From assembly GCA_963702565.1 (NCBI GenBank), contig CAVPDE010000018.1:351582-415581 (forward strand): a stretch of DNA of 64,000 nucleotides. Reading direction: 5' to 3'. Shown piece by piece: positions 45,257 through 55,700 of this stretch. The notes under the pieces are model-generated. The model saw only the letters and a program-made list of their open reading frames with translations, was not told the DNA's origin and searched no databases. The stretch is from CAVPDE01 sp963702565 (lineage in GTDB: Bacteria; Desulfobacterota; DSM-4660; Desulfatiglandales; HGW-15). A program made the position numbers and the translations under genes. Positions within the stretch are counted from its first letter, which is position 1. Every line of letters begins with the position of its first letter.

Positions 45257-46159
45257 TTATTTAAGCTTCTTAGCGTAGGAGGCGGCTTCGAGTCCGGCCA
45301 CGCATCCCTGTCCAACGGCAATGGCCATCTGCCACGGCGGGCCGGTGATGTCTCCGGCCGCGTAAATGCCGGGGACATTGGTTTCCTGTTTTTTGTTCGT
45401 CACGATGTACTTGAAGGACTCATTATCCATGGCCACTCCAAGGGTGCCGGCCAGCTCAATGGCCCCTTTGGCTCCCAGTTCGATGAAGACACCTTTCACG
45501 CTCAAGGTGGTTCCATCGTCGAGAAGCAGGCCCTCCACGGCGTTTTCGCCGAGGATCTGTTTGATCTTGCGCCCCTCATGGAGGTGAATCGGGCTTTCTC
45601 TGATTTGATTTGCGAGGGCTTCTGTCGCTTCCAGCTTGGAGCAAACCAGGTGCACCTCTTTGGTGTAAAAGAGGAGTGTGAGGGCTCCGGTCAAGGCCGC
45701 GCTTTCAGAGCCTGCCACGGCAACAGGCTCCTCGCGGTAGAAATTCGCGTCGCAGTCCACGCAGTAGCTGACCCCTCGGCCCAGAAGCTCTTTTTCACCG
45801 CGCACATTCAGCTTGTTGCGGAAAACCCCGAGGGCAAAAATAATGGCGCGGCTCCTGATCTCTGTGCCGCTTTCCACCTTGATATGAAACCATGAATCCG
45901 CCTGCTTGATCTCCACCGCATCTTCGTCGAAGAAGTTCGCGCCGAAGTGCTCGGCCTGCTTCCTGCCATCCTGCAGGAGAGTCTCTCCGTCTATCTTGGA
46001 AAGACAACAGTAATTCTCAATGTGGGCGCGGTACAGACTGCTCTTGTGCTGCTTGCCCAGGACAAGCACCGAAACCTTGGAGCGCACCGCGTGGATGGCC
46101 GCCTGCAGCCCGGCCGGACCTGTCCCGAGAATGATGACATCATACGTGTTTGTTGTCAT
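45257..46159 (-). CDS. Thioredoxin-reductase-like FAD oxidoreductase with atypical pyridine-nucleotide site
   Basis: 300 residues. The FAD motif is GTGPAG (12-17), the redox pair Cys133-Val-Asp-Cys136 matches the CATC site of TrxR, and the end motif GIYAAGDITG is normal. The second nucleotide site reads AGSESAALTGAL instead of GGGDSAxEEA, and the HRRxxFR signature for NADPH is missing. The electron donor may therefore not be NADPH. No thioredoxin gene is adjacent; the dienoyl-CoA reductase lies downstream. Confidence 0.85.
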   Translation of the reverse strand: MTTNTYDVIILGTGPAGLQAAIHAVRSKVSVLVLGKQHKSSLYRAHIENYCCLSKIDGETLLQDGRKQAEHFGANFFDEDAVEIKQADSWFHIKVESGTEIRSRAIIFALGVFRNKLNVRGEKELLGRGVSYCVDCDANFYREEPVAVAGSESAALTGALTLLFYTKEVHLVCSKLEATEALANQIRESPIHLHEGRKIKQILGENAVEGLLLDDGTTLSVKGVFIELGAKGAIELAGTLGVAMDNESFKYIVTNKKQETNVPGIYAAGDITGPPWQMAIAVGQGCVAGLEAASYAKKLK

Positions 46160-46370
46160 GGATCACCTCCGTTGCTGTCCCCCTCTTGCTTTGAAGATCG
46201 GAATTCTATCGTCTACCACAGTCAATGAATTCGGGAAAGGCGGCGTTCCCCCTTCGATACCTCAGGGCGAACGCCTGAAAGTTAGCGTAAGCATATTAGT
46301 TTTCCGTTCGTGGTGAGGTATCGAGCCGCGAACGGAAGGGTTGTCAACAGTTTTTTTCAAACTCGTCAAA

Positions 46371-46444
46371 GCGCACGGGGCAAGTCGCAGGGAAACCCAT
46401 ATTGCTGCAAAAGAATTGTGGCCGTGACCCTTGCACCGTGCACC
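46371..46444. repeat. Heptamer array F (GCACGG / CCGTGNN)
   Basis: Words CGCACGG, GGCAAGT and CGCAGGG (left) and GGCCGTG, ACCCTTG, CACCGTG (right, to 46444) repeat at 7 bp and pair with each other. Same word family as array E. The surrounding gap 46160-46472 holds no gene. Confidence 0.65.
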
Positions 46445-46472
46445 TCTTAATCATCATAAGGACCGGGACCGG

Positions 46473-47717
46473 CTAATTCAAGCCGCTCCTTGAAGGGGAG
46501 ACAGTCGGTTTCATTTTCATGACCAGAAAAATGGCGGCTCCCGAAATTGCGCTAAGGCCGTACCAGACCGAAGTGTAACTGCCTGTCGTGTCAAACACCC
46601 ATCCTGCCAGGGTAGGGCCGATTATTCCTCCGATGGATGCAGATCCGAGCACAATGCCGATCATCTTTCCGAAATAAGCCGTTCCAAAATACTCCTGAAG
46701 GATGGCCCCCCGCAAAACCATACTCCCGCCAAAGCCAGGCGCGAAGAGAAGCAGGAAGATCAGCAGGATGCCTATGGAGTGAACATAGCAGAAGGCAAAA
46801 GCCCCGGCGCTCATCATGAGAAAGGTTGTCGCCATGACGATTCTTTTGTCAAAACGGTCGCCCCACCAGCCAAAACCGAATCTCCCCACGATGCTGACCA
46901 GGGGCAACGCTGCGGCCGCGGCGCCGGATGTTGCTCTTGGTATTCCAAGGCTGCTGAGGTAGGGCATGAGGTGGGTGACCACAGCGGTGACCGCCATCAT
47001 TCGAACTGTTTCTGCAGCATTCAGGTAAAGGAAAGATCTGTTCGTGATCCTCTCGAGAAAAGTCCCTTTCGCTTTCTCGGAACCGTCCCCCTGATCGGGG
47101 GTCGTCGATGATTCTGCACCCTGTCCCTCCGGGCCCAATCCAAGTCGCTCAGGCCGGTCCCGCACAATGAGGGAGAGGGGAATGCCGAGGAGCCACATGC
47201 CCACTCCCAAAATCACCAGAGTCAGTCGCCAACCCGATGCGTCAATGAGGAAAACGATAAGGGGAATGATCAATCCTCCAGCCCCAAACCCGGAGGCCAT
47301 GATGCCGAGCGCCAGCCCCACGTTCTTCCGGAACCAAATGGCCACGGCCGTCATGGTGACCACACTCGTGCATCCGCCTGCGCCTAGGGCAATGAAGAGG
47401 AAGCACAGGTAAAACATGAGCAACGACTGAGTGAAGCTCAGGACAACCAAGCCGATGCCGATGACAATCGTCCCTCCTAAGAGCAGTTTTCTGGAACCAG
47501 ATCGATCGACGAGGAACCCCACGATGGGCGCGAAGATGCCCATTTCGAGCCCGCGCAGGCTTGTGGCAAGGGAGATCTGAGTGTAGCTCCAGCCGAACTC
47601 ATGCTGGATGGGCTCGAAGAAAGCGGTGAAGCTAAAGAAGAGGATGCCGCCCACATAGAGGTTGATGATGAAGCATGCGAGGACGACCCACCATCCGTAA
47701 TAAAGGGTACTGAGCAT
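46473..47717 (-). CDS. MFS transporter, oxalate/formate antiporter (OFA) family
   Basis: 414 residues from ATG 47717, with 12 predicted membrane helices and a central hydrophilic loop (about 195-225, rich in Glu, Gly and Ser). WWVVLACFIINLYVGGILFFSF, GWSYTQISLATSL and DRSGSRKLLLGG (the MFS loop 2-3 motif) fit the monocarboxylate/OFA group. Carboxylate substrate is likely but not defined. An upstream start at 47852 would add 45 residues unlike the family. Confidence 0.88.
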   Translation of the reverse strand: MLSTLYYGWWVVLACFIINLYVGGILFFSFTAFFEPIQHEFGWSYTQISLATSLRGLEMGIFAPIVGFLVDRSGSRKLLLGGTIVIGIGLVVLSFTQSLLMFYLCFLFIALGAGGCTSVVTMTAVAIWFRKNVGLALGIMASGFGAGGLIIPLIVFLIDASGWRLTLVILGVGMWLLGIPLSLIVRDRPERLGLGPEGQGAESSTTPDQGDGSEKAKGTFLERITNRSFLYLNAAETVRMMAVTAVVTHLMPYLSSLGIPRATSGAAAAALPLVSIVGRFGFGWWGDRFDKRIVMATTFLMMSAGAFAFCYVHSIGILLIFLLLFAPGFGGSMVLRGAILQEYFGTAYFGKMIGIVLGSASIGGIIGPTLAGWVFDTTGSYTSVWYGLSAISGAAIFLVMKMKPTVSPSRSGLN

Positions 47718-47985
47718 AAAAAGACACCGGAGAACAAACCCCCAGGCATCACAGCAGGGGGTGGGCAAGGAATTTGGAGAATTCTTACTCCAGAGGTCGT
47801 GGAATTTCAAGAAGGAAGTCTGGCCTTGGGCTGATTCGGCAAGGGGTTTCACTTGACAAAAAAAGCCTGTTCGGTCTTAATAGCCTCGATTTTTCCGGAA
47901 AAACAGGCCAGCTCCAGTGCGAGAAACGCCCTCAGGGATGGGGTCAAGGCCAAGATCCATCTTACACGACTGCCAGAGAGGTTTT

Positions 47986-49053
47986 ATGTACAGAAATCTT
48001 CGAATCGTGCCCTACCTCATTTTTGGTCGCGGCAGCTACGCTCAACTCGGTGATGTGCTTCGCCCTCGGCGCACCGGTTCGCCGATAGTCTTCATGATTG
48101 ATGACGTTCATGAAAGGAAACCTTTCATCTCCAAGCTTCCGATGGAGAAAGAGGATCTTCTGCTGTTCGTGAATGTTGATGTTGAGCCTAAAACCAAGGA
48201 CGTGGATGAATTGACGGCACGGGTGCGGTCCTTTTCCAGCCGCCGGCCGGACGCCCTCGTGGGCATCGGCGGGGGAAGCACCATGGACATTGCTAAGGCG
48301 GTATCCGTGATGCTTGCGAATCCCGGGTCTTCGGCGGAGTATCAGGGCTGGGACCTGGTCAAGCATCCGGCCGTCTATCATGTGGGCCTTCCCACTTTGG
48401 CAGGGACCGGCGCAGAGGTTTCCCGGACCGCGGTGCTGACCGGTCCGGTGCGCAAACTCGGAATCAATTCCGACTACACGCCTTTTGACCAAATCATTCT
48501 CGATCCGGATCTGCTGGCAGGAGCCCCTGCAGACCAGCGGTTCTACACGGCCATGGACTCCTACATTCATGGCGCCGAAGCGTTGCGCGGAACCTTCATC
48601 AACGAATACAGCCGCGCTTATGCGGAAAAGTCCATGGAACTTTGCCGCGAGGTGTTTCTGGGGGAACTGAACGAGGCCGCAGCGGATGAGAAGCTCATGA
48701 TCGCTTCCTACTTCGGAGGACTGAGCATCGCCTACTCTCAGGTCGGAGTCGCCCATGCCCTGGGATACGGGCTGTCCTATGTCCTGGGTGCGCGCCACGG
48801 AATCGGAAATTGTGTCATCTTCAACTACCTCGAAGAGTATTATCCGGTGGAGGTGCGGGAATTCAGAGAAATGGTGGCCAGGCATCAGATCCCCCTTCCT
48901 CGAGAACTGACCAAAGGACTTGAGGAGCACCGGATGTCGGAGATGATTCGTGTGGCCTTGAGCCTGGATCCGCTCTGGCAAAATGCTTTGGGTCCTGATT
49001 GGAAGGAGATCATGACGCCGGAAAAAGCCAGAGAGCTCTATCTCCGAATGTAA
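47986..49053 (+). CDS. kdnB: 3-deoxy-D-manno-octulosonate 8-oxidase KdnB (iron-containing alcohol dehydrogenase)
   Basis: 355 residues from ATG 47986 (RBS AGAGAGG). KdnB oxidises C8 of Kdo so that KdnA can aminate it, making 8-amino-Kdo (Kdo8N) for LPS. The NAD motif GGGSTMD is at 95-101. Iron ligands Asp191, His195, His257 and His271 lie in the expected AMDSYIHGAE, VAHALGY and RHGIGN contexts. From memory the Shewanella enzyme shares blocks such as IDDVH, YQGWDL, GPVRKLG and NSDYT. It is followed by waaC and waaA, which supports the LPS role. The partner aminotransferase KdnA is not in this window. Confidence 0.85.
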   Translation: MYRNLRIVPYLIFGRGSYAQLGDVLRPRRTGSPIVFMIDDVHERKPFISKLPMEKEDLLLFVNVDVEPKTKDVDELTARVRSFSSRRPDALVGIGGGSTMDIAKAVSVMLANPGSSAEYQGWDLVKHPAVYHVGLPTLAGTGAEVSRTAVLTGPVRKLGINSDYTPFDQIILDPDLLAGAPADQRFYTAMDSYIHGAEALRGTFINEYSRAYAEKSMELCREVFLGELNEAAADEKLMIASYFGGLSIAYSQVGVAHALGYGLSYVLGARHGIGNCVIFNYLEEYYPVEVREFREMVARHQIPLPRELTKGLEEHRMSEMIRVALSLDPLWQNALGPDWKEIMTPEKARELYLRM

Positions 49054-49110
49054 TGCTGTCCCTGGCATCGTGAGAGATGAGCACCGGAGGTGCGGCACCC
49101 CGCTGCGACC

Positions 49111-50202
49111 ATGAAGATTCTCATTGTAAAATTGAGCGCCATCGGCGATGTCATCCACACCCTTCCGGCGCTCACGGCGCTGCGGCGGTATTATCCCGAT
49201 GCCCGGATCGATTGGCTTGTCGAGGATGGAGCCTCAGATCTGGTTACGGGGCACGCTGCCCTGAGTCGAGCTCTGGTTTGGCGGAGGAGGGAGTTTGTCG
49301 AGCTTCTGAAGACGGGTAGACTCTCCTCTGCCGTGAGGCTTTTTCTGAGCTTGCTTTTGCAATTGCGTGATACCCGCTATGATCTGGTCCTTGATTTCCA
49401 GGCATTGCTCAAAAGCAGCCTGTGGATCTTTCTTGCGCGTGGCGGGTGCAAGGCGGGCTTTGGTCCAGGGATGGAGCATGCTGAAAAGAGCCATCTCTTT
49501 TTGAACGAACGGATTCCTGCTCTTTCCATGGAAATACACGCCCTGGATCGAGGACTGATGCTCCTTGAAGCGCTCGGCATCCCCAACTCACCAGTCCTCT
49601 ATGACCTCCCTATTGGGGAAAAAGATGAAGCGGCGGCTCAACAGCTTCTGGCTGAAAGCGGCGTTCAGTGGGATCAACCCTTGGTCGCGATCAACCCCGT
49701 GGCCAAATGGCCGACCAAGTTGTGGAGCTCCCAACGGTTCAGAGCGCTTGCCGAGCGCCTATTGGAAAGCGGTTTCCAGGTCGTTTTTACGGGGAGCAAG
49801 GAGGATCGCCTTTGCCTTGATGACGTGACGGGAACGCTCGGCGCTTCGGTGAGCCGGCTTGACGGGCGGACCACGCTCAAGGTCCTGGCTGCCGTGTATC
49901 GCTTGGCGAGCGTGGTGGTCTCCACCGATACCGGGCCCATGCATTTGGCGGCAGCAGTGGGCACGCCGGTGGTCGCTTTGTTCGGTCCCACCGCACCTTC
50001 TCGCACAGGCCCCTATGGGAAAGGCCACCTGGTTCTTCGTGCGGGTGTGAGCTGCAGTCCCTGTTTCAGCCGTTCGTGCAAGACCACAGATCTCGAGCCC
50101 ATGGCCTGCATGAACAGGATCACGGTGGAGCAGGTGGTGGACGCCGTGAGGCGCATGGACGCTGAAAGGAAATCAAGGGCAGGACAGCGTGAACAAGGAT
50201 GA
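49111..50202 (+). CDS. waaC: LPS heptosyltransferase (WaaC-like, GT9)
   Basis: 363 residues from ATG 49111. The N-terminal motif VKLSAIGDVIHTLPALTALR (heptosyltransferase I type) and the C-terminal TDTGPMHLAAAVGTPVVALFGPT are diagnostic. FQALLKSSLW and NPVAKWPTKLW also match. It adds heptose to Kdo on the inner core at the cytoplasmic face. The end overlaps waaA by 14 bp. WaaC is preferred over WaaF on the first motif. Confidence 0.87.
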   Translation: MKILIVKLSAIGDVIHTLPALTALRRYYPDARIDWLVEDGASDLVTGHAALSRALVWRRREFVELLKTGRLSSAVRLFLSLLLQLRDTRYDLVLDFQALLKSSLWIFLARGGCKAGFGPGMEHAEKSHLFLNERIPALSMEIHALDRGLMLLEALGIPNSPVLYDLPIGEKDEAAAQQLLAESGVQWDQPLVAINPVAKWPTKLWSSQRFRALAERLLESGFQVVFTGSKEDRLCLDDVTGTLGASVSRLDGRTTLKVLAAVYRLASVVVSTDTGPMHLAAAVGTPVVALFGPTAPSRTGPYGKGHLVLRAGVSCSPCFSRSCKTTDLEPMACMNRITVEQVVDAVRRMDAERKSRAGQREQG

Positions 50203-51532
50203 AACAGCAGGCTCTTTAAGGCTCCGATGGGATGAGCGGCTTTTCCTGGGGATGTATCAGTTCGGAATGAATGTACTCTTTTCGCCCGTCCTGCTTGCGC
50301 TTTCCCCCATCCTTTTGATCAAGAGAAAACGACGAACCACCCTGCTCCCCCGGATGGGTTTTCAGCGCTTTCCCGAGCCGTTCCCTTCCAAGGCCCGCGA
50401 AAAGGTCCTCTGGATTCATGCTCTGTCGGTGGGCGAACTGCTCTCCGCTGCTCCTCTGATCCGGGAACTCCATCTGCGAATCAAGCCGGCAAAGCTGTAT
50501 GTCTCGGTGTCCACCCTGAGCGGGCATGAGACCGCGAGAGACAAACTGGAAGGCTTCTTCGACGGGCTGTTCTATTTCCCCCTGGATCTCCTTTTCGCCG
50601 TGCGCCGCTGTTTTGCGAACCTGAAACCGTCCCTGTTTGTGCTCGTGGAAACCGACATCTGGCCCGGCTTCATGGCGGAACTCCGGCGGCAGGGCATCCC
50701 CTCGTTCCTGATCAATGCACGGCTGTCTCCTTCTTCCTATAAGAGATACGGTCAGACCAAGAGGCTTTTCTCACCGGCGCTGAACTCCTTTGACCGCATT
50801 TATCCCCAGTCCCCTTCCGACGCCGAACATTTCGGCAGGCTGGGGGTCAAGCGGGAGAAACTGGCAGAACCAGGAAACCTGAAGTTCGACGCGGCAAAGG
50901 CATCACGCTCGTCTGTTCCGCTGGAGCAACTCGGGGCGAAGCTGGGGCTTCAAAAAGGGAAGAGGGTCCTGGTCGCAGGGAGCACCCACGAAGGCGAGGA
51001 AGCGATCCTCAGAGCGTCGTTCCTCCAACTCCGTCAGTCCCTGCCCGGACTGAAGCTGCTGATTGCCCCCCGCCATCCTCACCGGGCCGAGGAAGTCCGC
51101 CGGGTGTTTATCCGTGATCCCTTCAAGGTCGTGTTCTATTCGTCACTCCCTCAGGATCACTATGACGTGGGGGTGGTGGACGAATTCGGCGTGCTCGGCG
51201 CTCTGTATGAATTCGGAGACCTCGCCTATGTGGGCGGAAGCCTGGTCCCCAAAGGCGGCCAAAACCCTGTAGAACCCGCTGCAGCAGCAAAGCCGGTTCT
51301 GTTCGGGCCGGACATGAGCGATTTTCAGGACATTGCCCGTTGGATGTTGAAGGAAGGTGGGGCGATTGAGGTGAAAAACGGGGAGGAACTCACGGCGCAA
51401 GCCCATCGCCTGCTTTCGGACAGCGCCCTGAGCGCCAGTCTCGGTGCGAAGAACAAGGCCTTGGTGGAACGAAACGCCGGAGTGACCTCGAAGATCGCAG
51501 AAGATATCCTGGAATATTTATTGAAAGCCTGA
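50189..51532 (+). CDS. waaA: 3-deoxy-D-manno-octulosonic acid transferase WaaA (KdtA)
   Basis: 447 residues from GTG 50189 with AAGGGCAGGA upstream. An N-terminal membrane-anchor helix (about 20-40) precedes the GT30 domain: HALSVGELLSAAPLI, VETDIWPGF, NARLSPSSYKRY, VAGSTHEGEE, APRHPHRAEEV, GGSLVPKGGQNPVEPAA and FGPDMSDF. The catalytic Glu in the GEL motif is present. It attaches Kdo (or Kdo8N, given kdnB) to lipid A precursor. Confidence 0.95.
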   Translation: MNKDETAGSLRLRWDERLFLGMYQFGMNVLFSPVLLALSPILLIKRKRRTTLLPRMGFQRFPEPFPSKAREKVLWIHALSVGELLSAAPLIRELHLRIKPAKLYVSVSTLSGHETARDKLEGFFDGLFYFPLDLLFAVRRCFANLKPSLFVLVETDIWPGFMAELRRQGIPSFLINARLSPSSYKRYGQTKRLFSPALNSFDRIYPQSPSDAEHFGRLGVKREKLAEPGNLKFDAAKASRSSVPLEQLGAKLGLQKGKRVLVAGSTHEGEEAILRASFLQLRQSLPGLKLLIAPRHPHRAEEVRRVFIRDPFKVVFYSSLPQDHYDVGVVDEFGVLGALYEFGDLAYVGGSLVPKGGQNPVEPAAAAKPVLFGPDMSDFQDIARWMLKEGGAIEVKNGEELTAQAHRLLSDSALSASLGAKNKALVERNAGVTSKIAEDILEYLLKA

Positions 51533-51550
51533 GTTCTTTTCAATAGCTTT

Positions 51551-52469
51551 TCATCGGGGCGAGGCTTCCTGATTTCCAGGGGAATGATGAACGAAGATGG
51601 GCTGAAACTTTGTCCTCTCCGCTATCAGCTTTTTGTCTCTTTCAGCAGCCGGTATTTCCCGGTATGGCCCAAGAACGACGCGATACCATGTGCGATCCGT
51701 GATTTCAACCGTTTCAACCCTGGGCTCAAAGCCGATGCGCCGGCACTCCTCGACCGTGGCGGTAGCCCGGTTTTTTTCGAGGAATGCGGCGATCTGTATG
51801 TTCACGGACAAGGGACCCCCCGGAGATGCGGCCGGCTCAGGAATCTCGGCTACCAGGTCCCGGTTGATGCTTTCCACGAGGTCAAGGGTCCTTTCATGCT
51901 GCATGTGTAACCCCGATCTTGCGGTGGCGGACATCAGGCTCAACCATTCTAAGGGAATTCCCCCGTCATGGGATCTTTTCGTCTCCGTCTTCCACCAGAC
52001 CCCTTTGCCGTCCCTGCAATCCACCATTTCGACTTCCACGGTGAGAGCAATCTGGGAGTAAACGCCAAGAAAGAGTTTCTGATAGTCTTTGACCTTTCCA
52101 TAAATGACAAAATCGGCATGGAGATATTTCCCGATTGTTTCAGGGGGGACATCCCTCCAGGCTCCGGACTGCGTCTTTTGAATGGATTCCAGGGCGCGAT
52201 CCACGGTGCTCAGTTCTATGTCCCTGAAATTCTTGGAGCTGAAATGGTTGTAAAAAGCTCTTCCGCACCAGAGGTCCCTATTTCTTCGTAGGAGGTCAGA
52301 TTATCGAAAGGCATGACCGCCACAGCGGCGGAGGGCGGTCCTTCGGAAGCCAGGCCGGTGAAGCGGAATGGATCGAGCGCTCGGAGCTGAGGGATGCGCA
52401 GGAGAACAAAAACAGAAGGAGGGAAAAGGTGATGGGAAGTGTTAAGAGGCGTTTCTTGGTGAAAGACAA
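51551..52469 (-). pseudogene. GNA1162/DUF799-like lipoprotein with SPOR-type end, frameshifted twice
   Basis: Three frames together look like one lipoprotein. A TTG at 52469 opens a signal peptide with KKRLLTLPITFSLLLFLFSC (lipobox Cys). A second frame gives PSAAVAVMPFDNLTSYEEIG and ends at AEELF. A third frame (to 51551) continues FSSKNFRDIELSTVDRALES, a VIYGKVKDY core, and a C-terminal SPOR-like domain (VNIQIAAFLEK ... WYRVVLGPYRE). One break sits at the A5 run 52252-52256. Both breaks are -1, so either the gene is decayed or the assembly has homopolymer errors. The unbroken third part alone spans 51551-52204. Confidence 0.65.
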
Positions 52470-52563
52470 GGATGTGCCCCTCGTGTGAGGCAGGTAAATG
52501 AAAAATCACTCATGGCATTGCTTGGAAGTATAAAGGAAAGGTGAAAGGGTGTCAACGAATTAG

Positions 52564-52738
52564 CATAGAGCAAAGAGCTAAGCTAGAGCATAGAGCGAAG
52601 AGCGTAGAGGGAGCACCAGGCATAAAGTAAAAGGATCCTTTTTTTCAAAAGCCTTTTGCCTCTAGCGTGCCCTGCAAGGTGTATCGCCTGTTTTTTACTC
52701 CTTGCTCTTGGCTCTATGCTCTCAGCTCCCTGCTACCT
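52564..52738. repeat. Heptamer array G (AGAGCNN / GCTCTNN)
   Basis: Left block (52564-52612) has words such as ATAGAGC, GAAGAGC, GTAGAGG. The right block (52704-52738) has five consecutive words GCTCTTG, GCTCTAT, GCTCTCA and two further. Arms are complementary in register, and a T7 run (52638-52644) lies in the middle. The right end contains the stop codon of the M16 protease. Confidence 0.8.
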
Positions 52739-55700
52739 TAGGGGAAGTTCCGTGAAGGGGAGATCAAGTTTTTTGGCGAGAGCTTTGAGATCCTCCTCGA
52801 GGTTGATCACCTTGCCGCCCTCTCGGTTCACCGGTGTTGTTTTGTCGCCGACCACAACAATCAGCAGGCGGCGAGGATCCAGGAATTTCACGGAAAGAGA
52901 CTCAAGCTCCTCCTGCTTCGCTTGGATATAAGCTTCCTGGATTCTGTCAAGGGTGTCCAGCGGCTCACCCCGCATGTGGTAGCGCCCATAAGTCTCCACC
53001 AGGGCGGAGGGGGTATCGACGTTAAAGACAAAACTGTTCAGCACGTCCATCCGCTTCTGTTCCAGCTCGTCTGCCGGGACTTCCCGGTGAAGAGAATTCA
53101 TGATCTTCACGGTTTCCTCGATGGCCTGGGAGGTCTTGTCCCCCTTGCATCCGATGTATCCCAAAAGGGTTCCAGCCTGCCATTTGTAGGACTGGGTAAA
53201 GAAGGCGGCATAGACAAGGCCCAGGTCTTCCCTCAACCGGGTGTAAAGCATGGAATCCCCTCCGCCGAACAGGTTCATCAGCAGACTCAGCTTCCAGAAA
53301 TCGGGATGGGTTCTCCGAACGCTTCGCAGGGCAAGGCTGACCTGAGACTGAACCTGGCCGGGCTTATGGACAAGGGCGAGCACAGGCCCTGTTTGAGGAG
53401 GCTCAGTGATTTTTCGTTCCGGTGCTCTTCCTTTGGGCAGGGATCGAAAAAGCTTTTCAAGAGACCCGAGCGCCACGGATCTCTCGACATCCCCGGCCAC
53501 GGCAACGACCATGTTGGAGGGAACAAGATAACTTTTCAGGAAGTCTCCAAGCTCATCCCGCGAGATGCCGGGAATGGTCGCCAGGGCTCCGAGCGGGTCA
53601 CGGCCGTAAACGTGTCCTCTGAAATGCCAGATCATGGCTTCGCGCCTGCTGACGGATCGAGCATCTTCCCCCTGGCGTTTGAGAGCCGTGAGAATCTGAT
53701 CTTTCGACACCTGGACAACGGGTTCCTCGAATCTCGGACGGGTCAGGACCTCCAGAAGCAAAGCCAACCCTTTGTCCCAGTCCTCTTTCAGCACGGAAAG
53801 CTTCACCACCGTATCTTCTTCGTTGACCGAGAAGGACAGGCGAATGGCATTTTCATCCAAGACCATGGCGAGTTCCTGGGGGGAACGCTCTCCGGCACCT
53901 CCGTGGACCAAGGTATCGCTCAGAATTTGGGTCAACCCCATCTTCCCGTCGCTCACATCCACACTGCCCGCCTTGAACAAGAGAGTGAGATCCACCAGAG
54001 GAAGGCTGGTGTCCTTCAAATAAAACACCGGCACTCCTTCAACGGCTGAAAAGTCGGCTTTCTCGTAAGGAATCTTGTGAGGCTTCCGATCAAAGGAGAG
54101 AGGGTGTCTCCAGCCCTGAGGGGTCGGATAATTGGATTGATTCGTGAAATCCTTTGGTTTGAACTCCATCCTCGCGGAAGAACCGCTGAGCGACCTGACT
54201 TCTTCATAAACCTCTGGAGGCCTTTCCTGCTTGCCGCCGGGAATGACGAAAACCGTCGTCCTGTTTTCTTCCGTAGCGGTTCGATTGGCCACTTCCCGAA
54301 TGGCTTCGGGAGTGACCTTGTCGATTCGATCGAGGTAGGAAAGGAGATAGGGCCATCCGACCTGGACTTCCGTGGTCGCAAGAGCCATGGCCAGGGATTC
54401 ATTGGTTCTCAGGCGTTCCATGAAATCGCGATGGTTCAACTTCTTGATTCTTTCGAGCTCCCGACTGGAGACCGGTTCGTTTTTCAACCTTTCAACTTCG
54501 GTCAGCAGGATTTTTTCGAGAGTTTCGCAGGCCCGGAGGTGAGCCTGCCGCTCCTCTTCCTCGCTCAAGCTCCCCTTCTTCAATTCTGCCGGTTCGTTCG
54601 GGGAGCCGCCCAGGATCAGCATCCCGGCGTAGCGGTTGTCCAGATTATGCGCCCACGCCTCAACGGCCAAACCCTTGTTGACGACCTCCTGGGTCATCCG
54701 GGCCCCACGGCCATGACTCAGGACCATGGCCAAGGCATCGAGCGCATCGAAGTCCTCGGTTCCCATGCGGGCCCCATGAAAGCCGATGAGCACGTTGGGC
54801 GTTCTGGCCCCTTTCAGAAACCGCACGCTCTTCCGCGGGCCGCTCTGGGGAGGCTCCTGGGTGACGGTTTCCGGCGCTGGCCTTCCTGCGGGATACCTGG
54901 CAAAGTAAACCTCGGCAAGCAGTTTCGCTTTTTCCAGGGAGATGTCCCCGACGAGCACGGCGACGGCGTTGGCCGGGTGGTAGTTGGCGGCGTGAAATCC
55001 CATGGCATCCTTTGTGTTGAATTTTTCCATGTCGGACTTCCAGCCGATGGTTGGGTTGCGGTAGGGATGAGCGGTGTAGGCCGTGGATTGAAGATCGAGC
55101 CATGCCGCGCCGTCCGGGTTGTTCACGTAACGGAAAGCCCACTCGCGCTGGATGACTTCTTTTTCAACATAGAACTCCCGCCACGCCGGCTCAAAGAGCT
55201 GCTCGCTGACGATGGAAAACCATTGTTCAACCATGTCCGAAGGAACCGACATGAAGTACTGTGTTTCATCCTTGCTGGTGAACGCATTCACGCGCACGGC
55301 GCCATTCTTGCCCAGCTGGGATGAGAAGGCCTGGGACACATAGATTTTCTGTACCTCCAGGCGCAATCGCTCCATTTCCTTGCGCTTGGCCTGAATGAGG
55401 GTGCGATCAGGATTTCGCTTCCTCTCCTCGAAAAGGACGGTTTGGTAGGCCGCCTCAATCTGATCCTGCAAGGATTGATCTTTGCTCGGATCCATGGTCC
55501 CGAAGTTCTTTGTCCCCTTGAACATCATGTGCTCGAGCATGTGGGCGATGCCTGTTTTACCCGCCTCTTCGAGCGCAGAGCCTGCGCGTATGGAAAGATG
55601 ACAAGCGACCTGAGGGGTGGCGTGCCGTTCAACCACAAGAAACATCATGCCGTTCTTGAGGCGAAACTCCTTAACGTCAAGGTTGATTTTTTCTGAAGAA

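Noticed and set aside
47986..49053. Generic alcohol dehydrogenase for fermentation
   Set aside because: Sequence blocks match KdnB and the gene leads an LPS core operon, so the Kdo oxidase call fits better.
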